Assembly (NCBI GenBank): GCA_934247225.1
Contig: CAKQJE010000003.1
Coordinates: 62,001-126,000, forward strand
Source: an uncultured Clostridia bacterium
GTDB taxonomy: Bacteria; Bacillota; Clostridia; Christensenellales; Borkfalkiaceae
Reading direction: 5' to 3'
Length of the DNA: 64,000 nt
The notes below the pieces were generated by a model. It did not search any database. It had not been told where the DNA came from and saw only the letters and a program-made list of their open reading frames with translations. The translations under genes were made by a program, and so were the position numbers. Within the stretch, counting starts at the first letter, position 1. Every line of letters begins with the position of its first letter. Shown here piece after piece: positions 1-7,433 of this stretch.

Positions 1-1293
1 ACGGAGGACGGGTATTGGGGAAGTTATTCCACCTGCAAACGCGAAGGTTGCGACTATACGTCAAAGATTGACAGATACGTCGACAAGGCTCTCGGACACT
101 TACTCAAACATCACGAGGCTAAACAGGCGGACTGCTTGCCCGGCTGGGACGAGTACGACGAATGTCAGCGCGAGGGCTGCGACTACAGCACCAAGGTGGA
201 AATCCCCGCCAACGGCAAGCATAGTTACGTTTGCGACGTATGCACCACGTGCAATGAGTGCAATCCCGTAAAATACACGCGCGAGGGCAACTATATCTAT
301 TTCGGTTACTGGCCGCAAACCTTAGAGCGCGACGAAAACGTAATCGCAAAACTTAACGAAGTGGCAGGGACTATTCCCGAGTACACAATTTACACTGTCC
401 CCGAGAAACCCGAAAACTGGTTATATTACGAAAATTCGAAGGATATCTGGTATATAGACGTGATTTATAGCGGCACAAAATACCGTGGCTTTTATATGAA
501 GGAGTTTCGCCCGGCGGTATATGGAAGTCTTGGCTATTCTTATATCAGTGCAAACCATTATACTAATCATCAAGTGTACTGGTTTAAGGTCGAACCGATA
601 AAATGGAGAATTTTAACCACAAGCGGGAATTCCGCCTATATTATGAGCGATATCGCTTTGGATGCCTTTTGGCTGGAACCTAATAGAAGAGAAGCAGGCT
701 TTTATAACGGCGAATACGGCATTTTCAGGGGAACAAAGGAAAGTGACGTCGACGGAACTTACGCCAACAACTGGGAATATTGTTTCCTGCGCAGGTGGCT
801 CAACGAAACCTTCTACAACGAGGTTTTCAACGACTTGCAAAAGGAAATCATACAGACCACGCACCTCGACAACACCGCGAGAAGTTGCAATCCGGACGAA
901 TACCCGACGTATTACCCGGATACTTACAGCTCGCAAAACAAGCCTGGGGAAAACAAGTATGCCGCCCAATGTAAAGATACGGATGATAAGATCTTTTTGC
1001 TGTCTTTGAGAGATATTACCACAACGGCGTACGGTTTTAATAAGGACGTAAAAGCAGAAGATCCCGCAAGAAACCTGCAAGCATCCGATTTTGCCAAATT
1101 CCGCGGCGCGCCGATGGATATCTACGAAGAAAAATACGTCACCTGGTACACTCGTTCGCCGTCTATAGGTAGTCGTGGTGGCAACGACGGATACGCTACC
1201 TTCGTTCTGGACAGACATCAGAAGGGCGCCATAAAAAGCACCGATCTGACGCCTGACGGCGGCGTAGTCCCCGCGCTTTGGATAGCCCTTTAA
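1..1293 (+). CDS. DUF6273-type surface protein, 3' part
   Basis: The frame is open from base 1 and ends at a TAA at 1291-1293, so the start lies outside the window; 430 residues are visible. The first ~75 residues hold Cys-rich repeats of the CKREGCDY / CQREGCDY kind and a C-x2-C-rich stretch (VCDVCTTCNEC), like the repeats of the next gene. The rest resembles a DUF6273 domain: YIYFGYWPQT near the start, then WRIL, a W-LN-FYN segment, a KIFLLSL segment, TWYTRSP, and a closing GVVPALWIAL. DUF6273 is found in secreted Clostridia proteins and has no established enzymatic role. Location at the cell surface is inferred from the repeats; signal peptide and N-terminus are not visible. No rho-independent terminator is evident directly after it; a structured repeat element begins 90 bp downstream. 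Confidence 0.75.
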   Translation, partial: TEDGYWGSYSTCKREGCDYTSKIDRYVDKALGHLLKHHEAKQADCLPGWDEYDECQREGCDYSTKVEIPANGKHSYVCDVCTTCNECNPVKYTREGNYIYFGYWPQTLERDENVIAKLNEVAGTIPEYTIYTVPEKPENWLYYENSKDIWYIDVIYSGTKYRGFYMKEFRPAVYGSLGYSYISANHYTNHQVYWFKVEPIKWRILTTSGNSAYIMSDIALDAFWLEPNRREAGFYNGEYGIFRGTKESDVDGTYANNWEYCFLRRWLNETFYNEVFNDLQKEIIQTTHLDNTARSCNPDEYPTYYPDTYSSQNKPGENKYAAQCKDTDDKIFLLSLRDITTTAYGFNKDVKAEDPARNLQASDFAKFRGAPMDIYEEKYVTWYTRSPSIGSRGGNDGYATFVLDRHQKGAIKSTDLTPDGGVVPALWIAL

Positions 1294-1382
1294 ACCGAAA
1301 AATCTTAGATTTCGGCTTGAGGAATAAGGCAATCGGTTGTGACTCAGGCAATAAATTTACAGCAATATTACAAAGGTTTCAA

Positions 1383-1697
1383 GTCGCGTAGCCGATAAAA
1401 ACCTCAACTAAACCCGATTTTCAGGCGTATCTTACGCTTAATTCATTGTTCTTTCCGTGGCTTGTATTTGTATACTAACCCACGGAAACGCCGCGACTTA
1501 AACGTAATCTACGCCTGAAAATTTGCGGTATCGACTTAATTTGATATATAGGGCAACCTCTAAGCCGTATTTTTAAATGATTTGTGGTAAAGGCGAACGC
1601 AGACGTACTTGCTGTACTTCAAGCGAGAATTTGCCGCAAAGCGTTAAAAAGACGGCTTAGAGGCGGGTTCGGTTGGGGTTTTTATCGGCTAAGCGAC
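1383..1697 (-). repeat. Structured repeat element, copy 1 (three-way-junction fold)
   Basis: Three nested inverted repeats tile this stretch. The outer arms 1383-1416 and 1664-1697 pair at 30 of 34 positions. Inside and directly adjacent are hairpin B (1417-1436 with 1503-1522, 18 of 20) and hairpin A (1557-1568 with 1652-1663, 12 of 12). The reverse complement matches copy 2 (16785-17063) in the loops: CAAATTCTCGCTTGAAGTAC and CGTTCGCCTTTACC in loop A, GGGTTA and ACAATG-like blocks in loop B. The stem sequences differ between copies but stay complementary. It ends 40 bp before the start of the 1262-aa surface gene, so its end could lie in that gene's leader. Mobile element (MITE-like) or structured RNA are both possible. 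Confidence 0.7.
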
Positions 1698-1737
1698 GCG
1701 GAACATATCCCCCAAAAAATCAATAGGAGATAAGAAT

Positions 1738-4700
1738 ATGACACTTGGCAAAGCGAATAAATCAAAGATATTGACGCTGATTTTAGGACTTATAACGAGC
1801 CTTGCGCTTATGCTCGGCATTGCGTTTGCAAGCCCTGCGGATACGGCGCGCGCGGCTGAGACAGACACGCGCATCGTAGTCAGCACGATTACCGCAACCT
1901 CAGACGTCGACGACATTGTAGGCTATGGAAAAAGCGTAAAAAGTCCGTCTTTTAATATAAAGGAAGACGTACCGGCGCAGTTCCAAACCCAGTACAACTG
2001 GGAAAAGAAGACTGCGACAAGCTGGGAGGATTATTCGGGCACAGCGTTTACGGAAGGGACTTATAGATATGTTACTCAAATTCGTATCGATAGAGACAGC
2101 GGCGGGGCGACAACCCACGTGCTTGACAAAAACGGCATTACCGTCACGGTAAACGACGTAAAATGGGACAATTCCATCCCCGAAATTTATGATACGTATT
2201 CGTTCGCTTGGGTTTCTTCAAAAGAGTATGAAGTCGTTGCCCCGGCAGGAACGCCGCTGGATTTTATCAAAGACAATAACTGGGATATAAACAAACATTA
2301 TATAAACCAAGCGATAACTGCGTTTTCGGTGGCGGACGGCGCGGCAGGCGGCACAAAACCTTACACGTTCTCAAAGGTTTCCGGTCCCGAGTGGATTAAC
2401 GTTGCGGCAGACGGCACGGTTTCGGGAACGCCGACGGCATTAGGCGCAAACGCAGACCTTGTGATTAAGGTTACGGACAGCGCAGTTCCTTCCGACTCAA
2501 AGGAAATTACACTGAATGTCGGCAACACGTACGTTCTCCCCGCAGACCGCGAAGTAATCAGCGTAATCAAGGCAACTTCAAACATTGGTGACAAATTAGG
2601 TTATGGCAAACCCGTGTTTACCCCTTCGTTCACTTTTACGGAAGGCACGCAGGCAAATTTTCCCTATTCCATGGGTCACTGGTATAAGAAAGAAGGGACG
2701 GCTTGGAAAAGATATGAAGAAGCAACGTTTACGGAAGGAACTTATATGTATAGTAACCAGCTTCGCGTCGATGACGAATACGGAATGTCTCACGTATTAA
2801 ACAAAGACGGCGTATCCGTTTATATCGACGATGTGTTGTGCGCGGACAATCAAAAACCCGAGATTTATAACACTTATTCATTAATATACGTTGACACTAT
2901 TAACTATGAAGTCGTCAATCCGACCGCTGTGGCAATAACCGACGAGCTTGTGCCTGTTACCGACCTTGAAAAAGTGTTCAACGCCGCGGCGCAGGAGCCG
3001 ACTTTCGGCGGAACGCTTGTCAGGGGTGCCGATTACGAAGTCGGTTACACGGTAAAAGCGGGCGCAGGCGGTGCGTTGGATCTTGGCAACAAACCCGTTG
3101 GCGCCGGTACTTACGTCGTAACCGTTACCGGAAAGGGCGCGTATGAAGGCAGTTTCACCAAAGAATTCGTGATCAACAAGGCAGAGCAATCAGCCCCCGT
3201 CGGACTTTTCGCCAACCCGATTTCGTGCACGGACGGCAGTGGCGCAATCGACGGCGTTACCACCGCGATGGAATACAGAAAAGTCGGCGACGCGGATTTT
3301 ACGGCTTGCGCGTCAAGTACGATTTCGGGGCTTGCAGCAGCCGAATATGAAGTAAGATACGCGGAAAACGAAAACTATTTTGCAAGCGACGTTGCAACAG
3401 TTACCGTTGCCATAAGCCATAATCTCGGCGCGCTTATTGAAGAAACCCCCGCAACTTGTTCGGCAACGGGTATGAAAGCTCACTATTATTGCCCGGATTG
3501 CGAAAAGTTTTTTGACGAAAGCAAAAACGAAACGACCGAAGCCGCGTTGACAATCGCAATAAATCCGAACGCTCACGATTTTGAAGATTGGGTAGAGGAA
3601 GTTCCCGCAACTTGTTCGACAACGGGTATGAAAGCGCATTACGAATGCTTGGTTTGCGATAAGTATTTTGACGAGAGCAAAAACGAAACGACCGAAGCCG
3701 CGTTGACTATCCCTGCAAACGACGATCACGACTGGAACGCCTGGGCAAGCAACTTAGACGGAACGCATACCCGCACTTGTAAGAGAGACGGCAGTCATAA
3801 AGAAAACGGCAATTGCTCGGGCGGAACCGCGACTTGCGAAAACAAAGCGGTTTGCTCGGTTTGCGGCGCGGAATACGGCGGAAAACTCGGTCACGACTAC
3901 GGCGAAGTAAAATATACCTGGACGGGTAACGACGCTTGCAAAGCGGAAAGAGTTTGCAAGCGCGACAGCGCCCATATCGAAAGCGAAACGGCAACCGCAA
4001 CGGCAGAGGAAATCAAAGCGGCAACCTGCAAAGAAAAAGGCAGAATGAAATATACCGCCACGTTTGAAAACGCTGCGTTTGCAATGCAAGAAAAAGAAGT
4101 CGATATCGACCTTGTTCCGCATAGCTTTGGTGATCTGATTGACGAAACTCCCGCAACTTGTTCGGCAACGGGTATGAAAGCGCATTACGAATGCTCGGTT
4201 TGCGATAAGTATTTTGACGAGAGCAAAAACGAAACGACCGAAGCCGCGTTGACTATCGCAATAGATCCGAACGCTCACGATTTTGAAGATTGGGTAGAGG
4301 AAGTTCCTGCAACTTGCGCGGCAACGGGAACAAAAGGTCATAAAGATTGTAGCATTTGCAACAAGCGCTTCGACGAAAGCGGAAATGAAATAACAGACCT
4401 TACCATTCCTGCAAACGACGATCACGACTGGAACGCGTGGTCAAGCAACGGAAACGGAACGCATACCCGCACTTGCAAGAGAGACGGCAGCCATAAAGAA
4501 AACGGCAATTGCTCGGGCGGAAAGGCAACTTGTACAACAAAAGCGGTTTGTGACGTTTGCAGAACAACGTATGGCAATACTGCACCGCATAATACAACGA
4601 AATACAACGGAAAAGACCGTTCCGGACACTGGGATACTTGCTCAACTTGCCATAATAGATTTAATTTCGAAAAACATACTCCGAACAGAGAAAAGGCTGA

Positions 4701-5526
4701 CGAAACCAACCCTGTTAAATGCGCGAAGTGCGGTTTTGTAATCACTGCTGCCGGACATTACGAGCATACGGCAGACAGCGAATGGCACAATTCGGCAGAC
4801 GGAACGTATCACTATCACAAATGCACGCATAGCGGTTGCTCCGAGATTTTGGACAAAGCAAATCACTCGGGCGGCACCGCAACTTGCGAAAACAAAGCGG
4901 TTTGCTCGGTTTGCGGCGCGGAATACGGCGAAAAACTCGGTCATAACTACGGCGAAGTAAAATACACCTGGACGGACAACACTTGCAAAGCGGAAAGAGT
5001 TTGCAAGCACGACAGCGCCCATATCGAAAGCGAAACGGCAACTGCAACGGCAGAGGAAATCAAAGCGGCAACCTGCAAAGAAAAGGGCAGAATGAAATAT
5101 ATCGCCACGTTTGAAAACGCTGCGTTTGCAATGCAAGAAAAAGAAGCAGATACCGATCTTGCTCCGCATAGCTTCGGGGCTTGGACAGACGAAGTTCCCG
5201 CAACTAAAGAAACAACGGGAACAAAAGCGCACAAAGATTGCGAGATCTGCGGCAAACACTTTGATAAAGACGGAAACGAAATAACCGATCTTACAATCGA
5301 AAAACTTCCTTCGGACGTCAAAGATTCCGATTCGGGCGAAAGCGTCGGAGAAGTTATCGAGCCTGAGAAGGACGGACTTTCCGGCGGAGCGATTGCGGGT
5401 ATCGTAATCGGCTCGGCGGCGGTTGCAGGAATCGGCGGATTTGCAATTTTCTGGTTTGCCGTGAAGAAAAAGTCCTTTGCGGATTTAATCGCGGCAATCA
5501 AAGCATTGTTCACCAAAAAGAAATAA
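1738..5526 (+). CDS. Large repeat-rich, membrane-anchored surface protein (1262 aa)
   Basis: The ATG follows an AGGAG-like site (AATAGGAGATAAG). Residues 1-41 form a signal peptide (KSKILTLILGLITSLALMLG, then AFASPADTARA). Two related ~115-residue units follow (about residues 45-175 and 285-400, each ending near PEIYDTYSF / PEIYNTYSL), separated by an Ig-like putative dystroglycan/cadherin-type domain (FSVADGAAGGTKPYTF to VTDSAVPSDSKEITLNVG). After ~residue 560 come many Cys/His repeats of the form ETPATCSATGMKAHY-C-x2-C-(E/D)K-FDESKNETTEAALTI. The C-terminus is a membrane anchor (GGAIAGIVIGSAAVAGIGGF) and a Lys-rich tail ending KKK. No sortase motif is seen. The role is probably a cell-surface adhesin or structural protein; no enzyme motif is visible. 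Confidence 0.8.
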   Translation: MTLGKANKSKILTLILGLITSLALMLGIAFASPADTARAAETDTRIVVSTITATSDVDDIVGYGKSVKSPSFNIKEDVPAQFQTQYNWEKKTATSWEDYSGTAFTEGTYRYVTQIRIDRDSGGATTHVLDKNGITVTVNDVKWDNSIPEIYDTYSFAWVSSKEYEVVAPAGTPLDFIKDNNWDINKHYINQAITAFSVADGAAGGTKPYTFSKVSGPEWINVAADGTVSGTPTALGANADLVIKVTDSAVPSDSKEITLNVGNTYVLPADREVISVIKATSNIGDKLGYGKPVFTPSFTFTEGTQANFPYSMGHWYKKEGTAWKRYEEATFTEGTYMYSNQLRVDDEYGMSHVLNKDGVSVYIDDVLCADNQKPEIYNTYSLIYVDTINYEVVNPTAVAITDELVPVTDLEKVFNAAAQEPTFGGTLVRGADYEVGYTVKAGAGGALDLGNKPVGAGTYVVTVTGKGAYEGSFTKEFVINKAEQSAPVGLFANPISCTDGSGAIDGVTTAMEYRKVGDADFTACASSTISGLAAAEYEVRYAENENYFASDVATVTVAISHNLGALIEETPATCSATGMKAHYYCPDCEKFFDESKNETTEAALTIAINPNAHDFEDWVEEVPATCSTTGMKAHYECLVCDKYFDESKNETTEAALTIPANDDHDWNAWASNLDGTHTRTCKRDGSHKENGNCSGGTATCENKAVCSVCGAEYGGKLGHDYGEVKYTWTGNDACKAERVCKRDSAHIESETATATAEEIKAATCKEKGRMKYTATFENAAFAMQEKEVDIDLVPHSFGDLIDETPATCSATGMKAHYECSVCDKYFDESKNETTEAALTIAIDPNAHDFEDWVEEVPATCAATGTKGHKDCSICNKRFDESGNEITDLTIPANDDHDWNAWSSNGNGTHTRTCKRDGSHKENGNCSGGKATCTTKAVCDVCRTTYGNTAPHNTTKYNGKDRSGHWDTCSTCHNRFNFEKHTPNREKADETNPVKCAKCGFVITAAGHYEHTADSEWHNSADGTYHYHKCTHSGCSEILDKANHSGGTATCENKAVCSVCGAEYGEKLGHNYGEVKYTWTDNTCKAERVCKHDSAHIESETATATAEEIKAATCKEKGRMKYIATFENAAFAMQEKEADTDLAPHSFGAWTDEVPATKETTGTKAHKDCEICGKHFDKDGNEITDLTIEKLPSDVKDSDSGESVGEVIEPEKDGLSGGAIAGIVIGSAAVAGIGGFAIFWFAVKKKSFADLIAAIKALFTKKK
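3817..4127 (+). repeat. Long intragenic direct repeat, unit 1
   Basis: This ~311-bp coding stretch of the 1262-aa protein is almost identical to 4867-5174, with a 3-bp length difference near the GACGGGTAACGAC / GACGGACAAC position. It encodes the C-x2-C unit that includes VCSVCGAEYGGKLGH. Such DNA-level identity inside one gene suggests recent duplication or gene conversion. Confidence 0.8.
4867..5174 (+). repeat. Long intragenic direct repeat, unit 2
   Basis: Second copy of the repeat at 3817-4127, in the same reading frame and orientation. A shorter shared stretch (about 3721-3826 and 4420-4526, beginning with the NDDHDWNAW codons) flanks the array, so several periodicities overlap within 3.4-5.2 kb. 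Confidence 0.8.
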
Positions 5527-5543
5527 GATGAAATAATAACAAC

Positions 5544-5572
5544 GAGCCGTTCGTAGTCAATGCGAACGGCTC
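5544..5572 (+). terminator. Hairpin terminator after surface protein gene
   Basis: A perfect 10-bp stem, GAGCCGTTCG with CGAACGGCTC around a 9-nt loop, lies 18 bp after the stop codon. The following tail is only modestly T-rich (TATTTCT), so it is a plausible but not ideal intrinsic terminator. Confidence 0.7.
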
Positions 5573-5611
5573 TATTTCTAAAAGGCGATATTTTAATTTG
5601 CAGGAGCGGAT

Positions 5612-5791
5612 ATGGCTAACGAAAACAACAAAATCAAACTGCTTCTTTTGTGGGATATTTTAAGCAAAAACACCGATGAAAACCACGCAATGAACGCAGA
5701 CGAGATAAGGGAAGAACTTGCAAAGCGTGGGATAAGCGTAATGCGTAAGGTGATAGCGGGCGATATTGCCGTATTAAACGAATATGGATAA
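5612..5791 (+). pseudogene. Truncated WYL-type regulator (N-terminal HTH stump)
   Basis: This 59-residue frame has a good ribosome binding site (CAGGAG) and begins MANENNKIKLLLLWDILSKN. It matches the winged-helix start of clostridial WYL-domain regulators (KxKLLxLxDIL, then a GIS-x-RK segment and DI-x-LNEYG). It stops at EYG, where full-length proteins continue into a linker and a WYL domain, so about four fifths of the protein is missing. It is followed at 9 bp by a recombinase stump; the pair looks like the relic of an integrative element. Confidence 0.6.
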
Positions 5792-5800
5792 AAAGAGGTA

Positions 5801-5977
5801 ATGATTATAAAGGTATCCGATAGAGTAACGGTAATTGCGGCAACCGCCGGAAATAAAACGGATAAAATACGCGTTGCCGCATATTGCCGCGTGTCTACGG
5901 ATAAAACCGATCAGGTCAACTCGTTTCTAACGCAAATGCGGTATTACACCGATTACAGAGGGTGTCGCAAAAGGTAA
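5801..5977 (+). pseudogene. Truncated serine recombinase (N-terminal stump)
   Basis: The 58-residue frame carries the start of a large serine recombinase/resolvase: KIRVAAYCRVSTDKTDQV with the catalytic serine at residue 32, then FLTQMRYYTDY. The family normally exceeds 450 residues. Homology breaks at about base 5957, where the DNA turns into AGAGGGTGTCGCAAAA, a sequence that resembles the end of an insertion sequence. I infer that a later insertion or deletion removed the rest of the gene. Not functional as it stands. Confidence 0.65.
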
Positions 5978-6052
5978 ATTAAAATAAAACGAAGTCCAAA
6001 GCGGTCAGATAATCAATGTGAGTTTGTATAAAATATCGTTAAACAAATGTAT

Positions 6053-6092
6053 AAAAAAGTCGTCCGATAAAATCTGTTCGGAACGACTTTTT
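6053..6092 (-). terminator. Bidirectional-looking terminator for the AraC gene
   Basis: AAAAAAGTCGTCCGA pairs with TCGGAACGACTTTTT, giving an A/T-flanked stem with runs of A on the left and T on the right. It lies 18 bp beyond the stop codon of the leftward AraC gene and would also stop rightward readthrough from the recombinase stump. Confidence 0.75.
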
Positions 6093-6109
6093 AATATGCA
6101 GTATCGGAT

Positions 6110-7318
6110 TTATTTGTTGTGTTTTAAGCGGTATTCGTTGGGCGAAGAATTTACGTATTTTCTGAATACATTTGCGAAATGCCCTTGCGAAGAGAAACCG
6201 AGATAGGCGGCGATTGCCGAAATCGGTTTGTCGGTATATCGTAGTAGTCGTTTCCCTTCATCGACTTTTTCTTTCAACACAAATTCGGTAAGCGTCATAC
6301 CCGTTTCTTTTTTGAATTTTACCGCCAAATGCGTTCTTGATATGAACATTGCTTTTGACAGCGCGTCTATATCCACAGGCTCGGATAAATGCTTTTGTAC
6401 ATAATTTGCGATATCGGTCAATAATTTTGTCGGAGTTTTGCCGAGTCTTAATTTTTCGACTCGTTCCGTATAATCGAACACCATATGATATTGCAAATTC
6501 TCGATAGATTCGACCGAAGAAAGCAGTTCGTTTTTCTGAATGTACGCGTCGGATAAAGAGAGCGCGTCGTTTACGTCCATGCCGCCGCGGATAGCCGCGC
6601 GCGAAACAAGCGTTGCGGTAACGATAAAAGTATTTTTTAACTGTCTGAGCGTATCGGAAGATAACATCCCCGGACGAACCGCGGGCGCGTTTTTCAACCA
6701 TTCTTTGAGCGCTGCCGTATCTCCGTGACGGACGAAATTCATAATCGTTTGTTCGAGCGCGAGCGTATTATGCACGGCAGTGATATTCGGCTGCGAAAAT
6801 TCGGTTTCGTTATAGCTTTTTTCGGTTTCGGCTGCCGTGATTTCTTCCGATAATCTGAATTGTTCTTCGTCGTAAATCGTTATATCCGCAAGCGATAATT
6901 TTTCGCCGTTCAACACGAAATTCATAGAACACAATGTTTGCAGAACGCTGTTCAGCGGCATAGAGACAAGGCTTTCCATCGCCGCGATAAAGTTTTCCGT
7001 TTCGTCCTTAGGAACGTCGCACTCGAAAGCAAGTTCACTAAGGTCGGTTTTGTTTGTCGTCCATTGCCGCGAAGGACCTAAAACAATCTTGTATTTTCCC
7101 GAATTTACCACACCATAATAATGGAACCGCGGCGTGATAAAATAGCCGATATGATCCGGAATTTTCAGGATTTTATCTTCATATGGAACAATCGGATCTT
7201 TTGGCAGGTTTACAAGGGAATAGTAAAAAATCTGCTTGCTGTTTTTATAGATTCTGATCGGTATTCCAGCAAGATTGCCTATTGTCGTGCAAAGATATTG
7301 AACGTCTTCGATTTTCAT
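6110..7318 (-). CDS. AraC-family transcriptional regulator (glycoside locus)
   Basis: The protein has 402 residues. The start at 7318 (MKIEDVQYL) is chosen because GGAGAG lies at the right distance; an in-frame ATG 60 bp upstream has no such site and lies inside the promoter -35 region. The C-terminal ~100 residues form a double helix-turn-helix AraC domain (VDIDALSKAMFISRTHLAVKF and ISAIAAYLGFSSQGHFANVF, ending NSSPNEYR). The N-terminal ~290 residues are a sensor region that I cannot assign precisely, probably binding a sugar. It is divergent from the GH3-GPH-GH78 operon and is the obvious candidate activator of that operon, whose promoter lacks a good -35 box. Confidence 0.88.
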   Translation of the reverse strand: MKIEDVQYLCTTIGNLAGIPIRIYKNSKQIFYYSLVNLPKDPIVPYEDKILKIPDHIGYFITPRFHYYGVVNSGKYKIVLGPSRQWTTNKTDLSELAFECDVPKDETENFIAAMESLVSMPLNSVLQTLCSMNFVLNGEKLSLADITIYDEEQFRLSEEITAAETEKSYNETEFSQPNITAVHNTLALEQTIMNFVRHGDTAALKEWLKNAPAVRPGMLSSDTLRQLKNTFIVTATLVSRAAIRGGMDVNDALSLSDAYIQKNELLSSVESIENLQYHMVFDYTERVEKLRLGKTPTKLLTDIANYVQKHLSEPVDIDALSKAMFISRTHLAVKFKKETGMTLTEFVLKEKVDEGKRLLRYTDKPISAIAAYLGFSSQGHFANVFRKYVNSSPNEYRLKHNK

Positions 7319-7349
7319 AAACTTCTCTCCGAATGATATAATCAATACA

Positions 7350-7378
7350 ATTATAAGCAAAAACGAACAATTATGCAA
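7350..7378 (-). promoter_or_regulatory. Promoter of the AraC regulator gene
   Basis: On the minus strand, TTGCAT (7373-7378), a 17-bp spacer and TATAAT (7350-7355) sit ~30 bp before the start codon, leaving room for a short leader with the GGAGAG ribosome binding site. Confidence 0.7.
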
Positions 7379-7396
7379 GCAATTAAATACAAAGTA

Positions 7397-7405
7397 TGGT
7401 ATTAT
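7397..7405 (+). promoter_or_regulatory. Extended -10 promoter of GH3 operon
   Basis: TGGTATTAT forms an extended -10 box 28 bp before the GH3 ATG. No -35 consensus is present 17 bp upstream (AAGCAA). That pattern fits a promoter needing an activator, here the divergent AraC protein. Confidence 0.5.
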
Positions 7406-7433
7406 TTAACTGCAAGATGAAAAGGAGTATCAA

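Noticed and set aside
613..1332. Minus-strand 239-codon frame opposite the DUF6273 gene
   Set aside because: Antisense shadow; the plus-strand frame has clear domain motifs.
5612..5977. Complete small regulator and recombinase-directionality proteins
   Set aside because: Both match only the first part of much longer families and end abruptly at the junction with unrelated DNA.
6018..6206. Small plus-strand gene across the AraC terminator
   Set aside because: It overlaps both the terminator hairpin and the 3' end of the AraC gene, without ribosome binding site.
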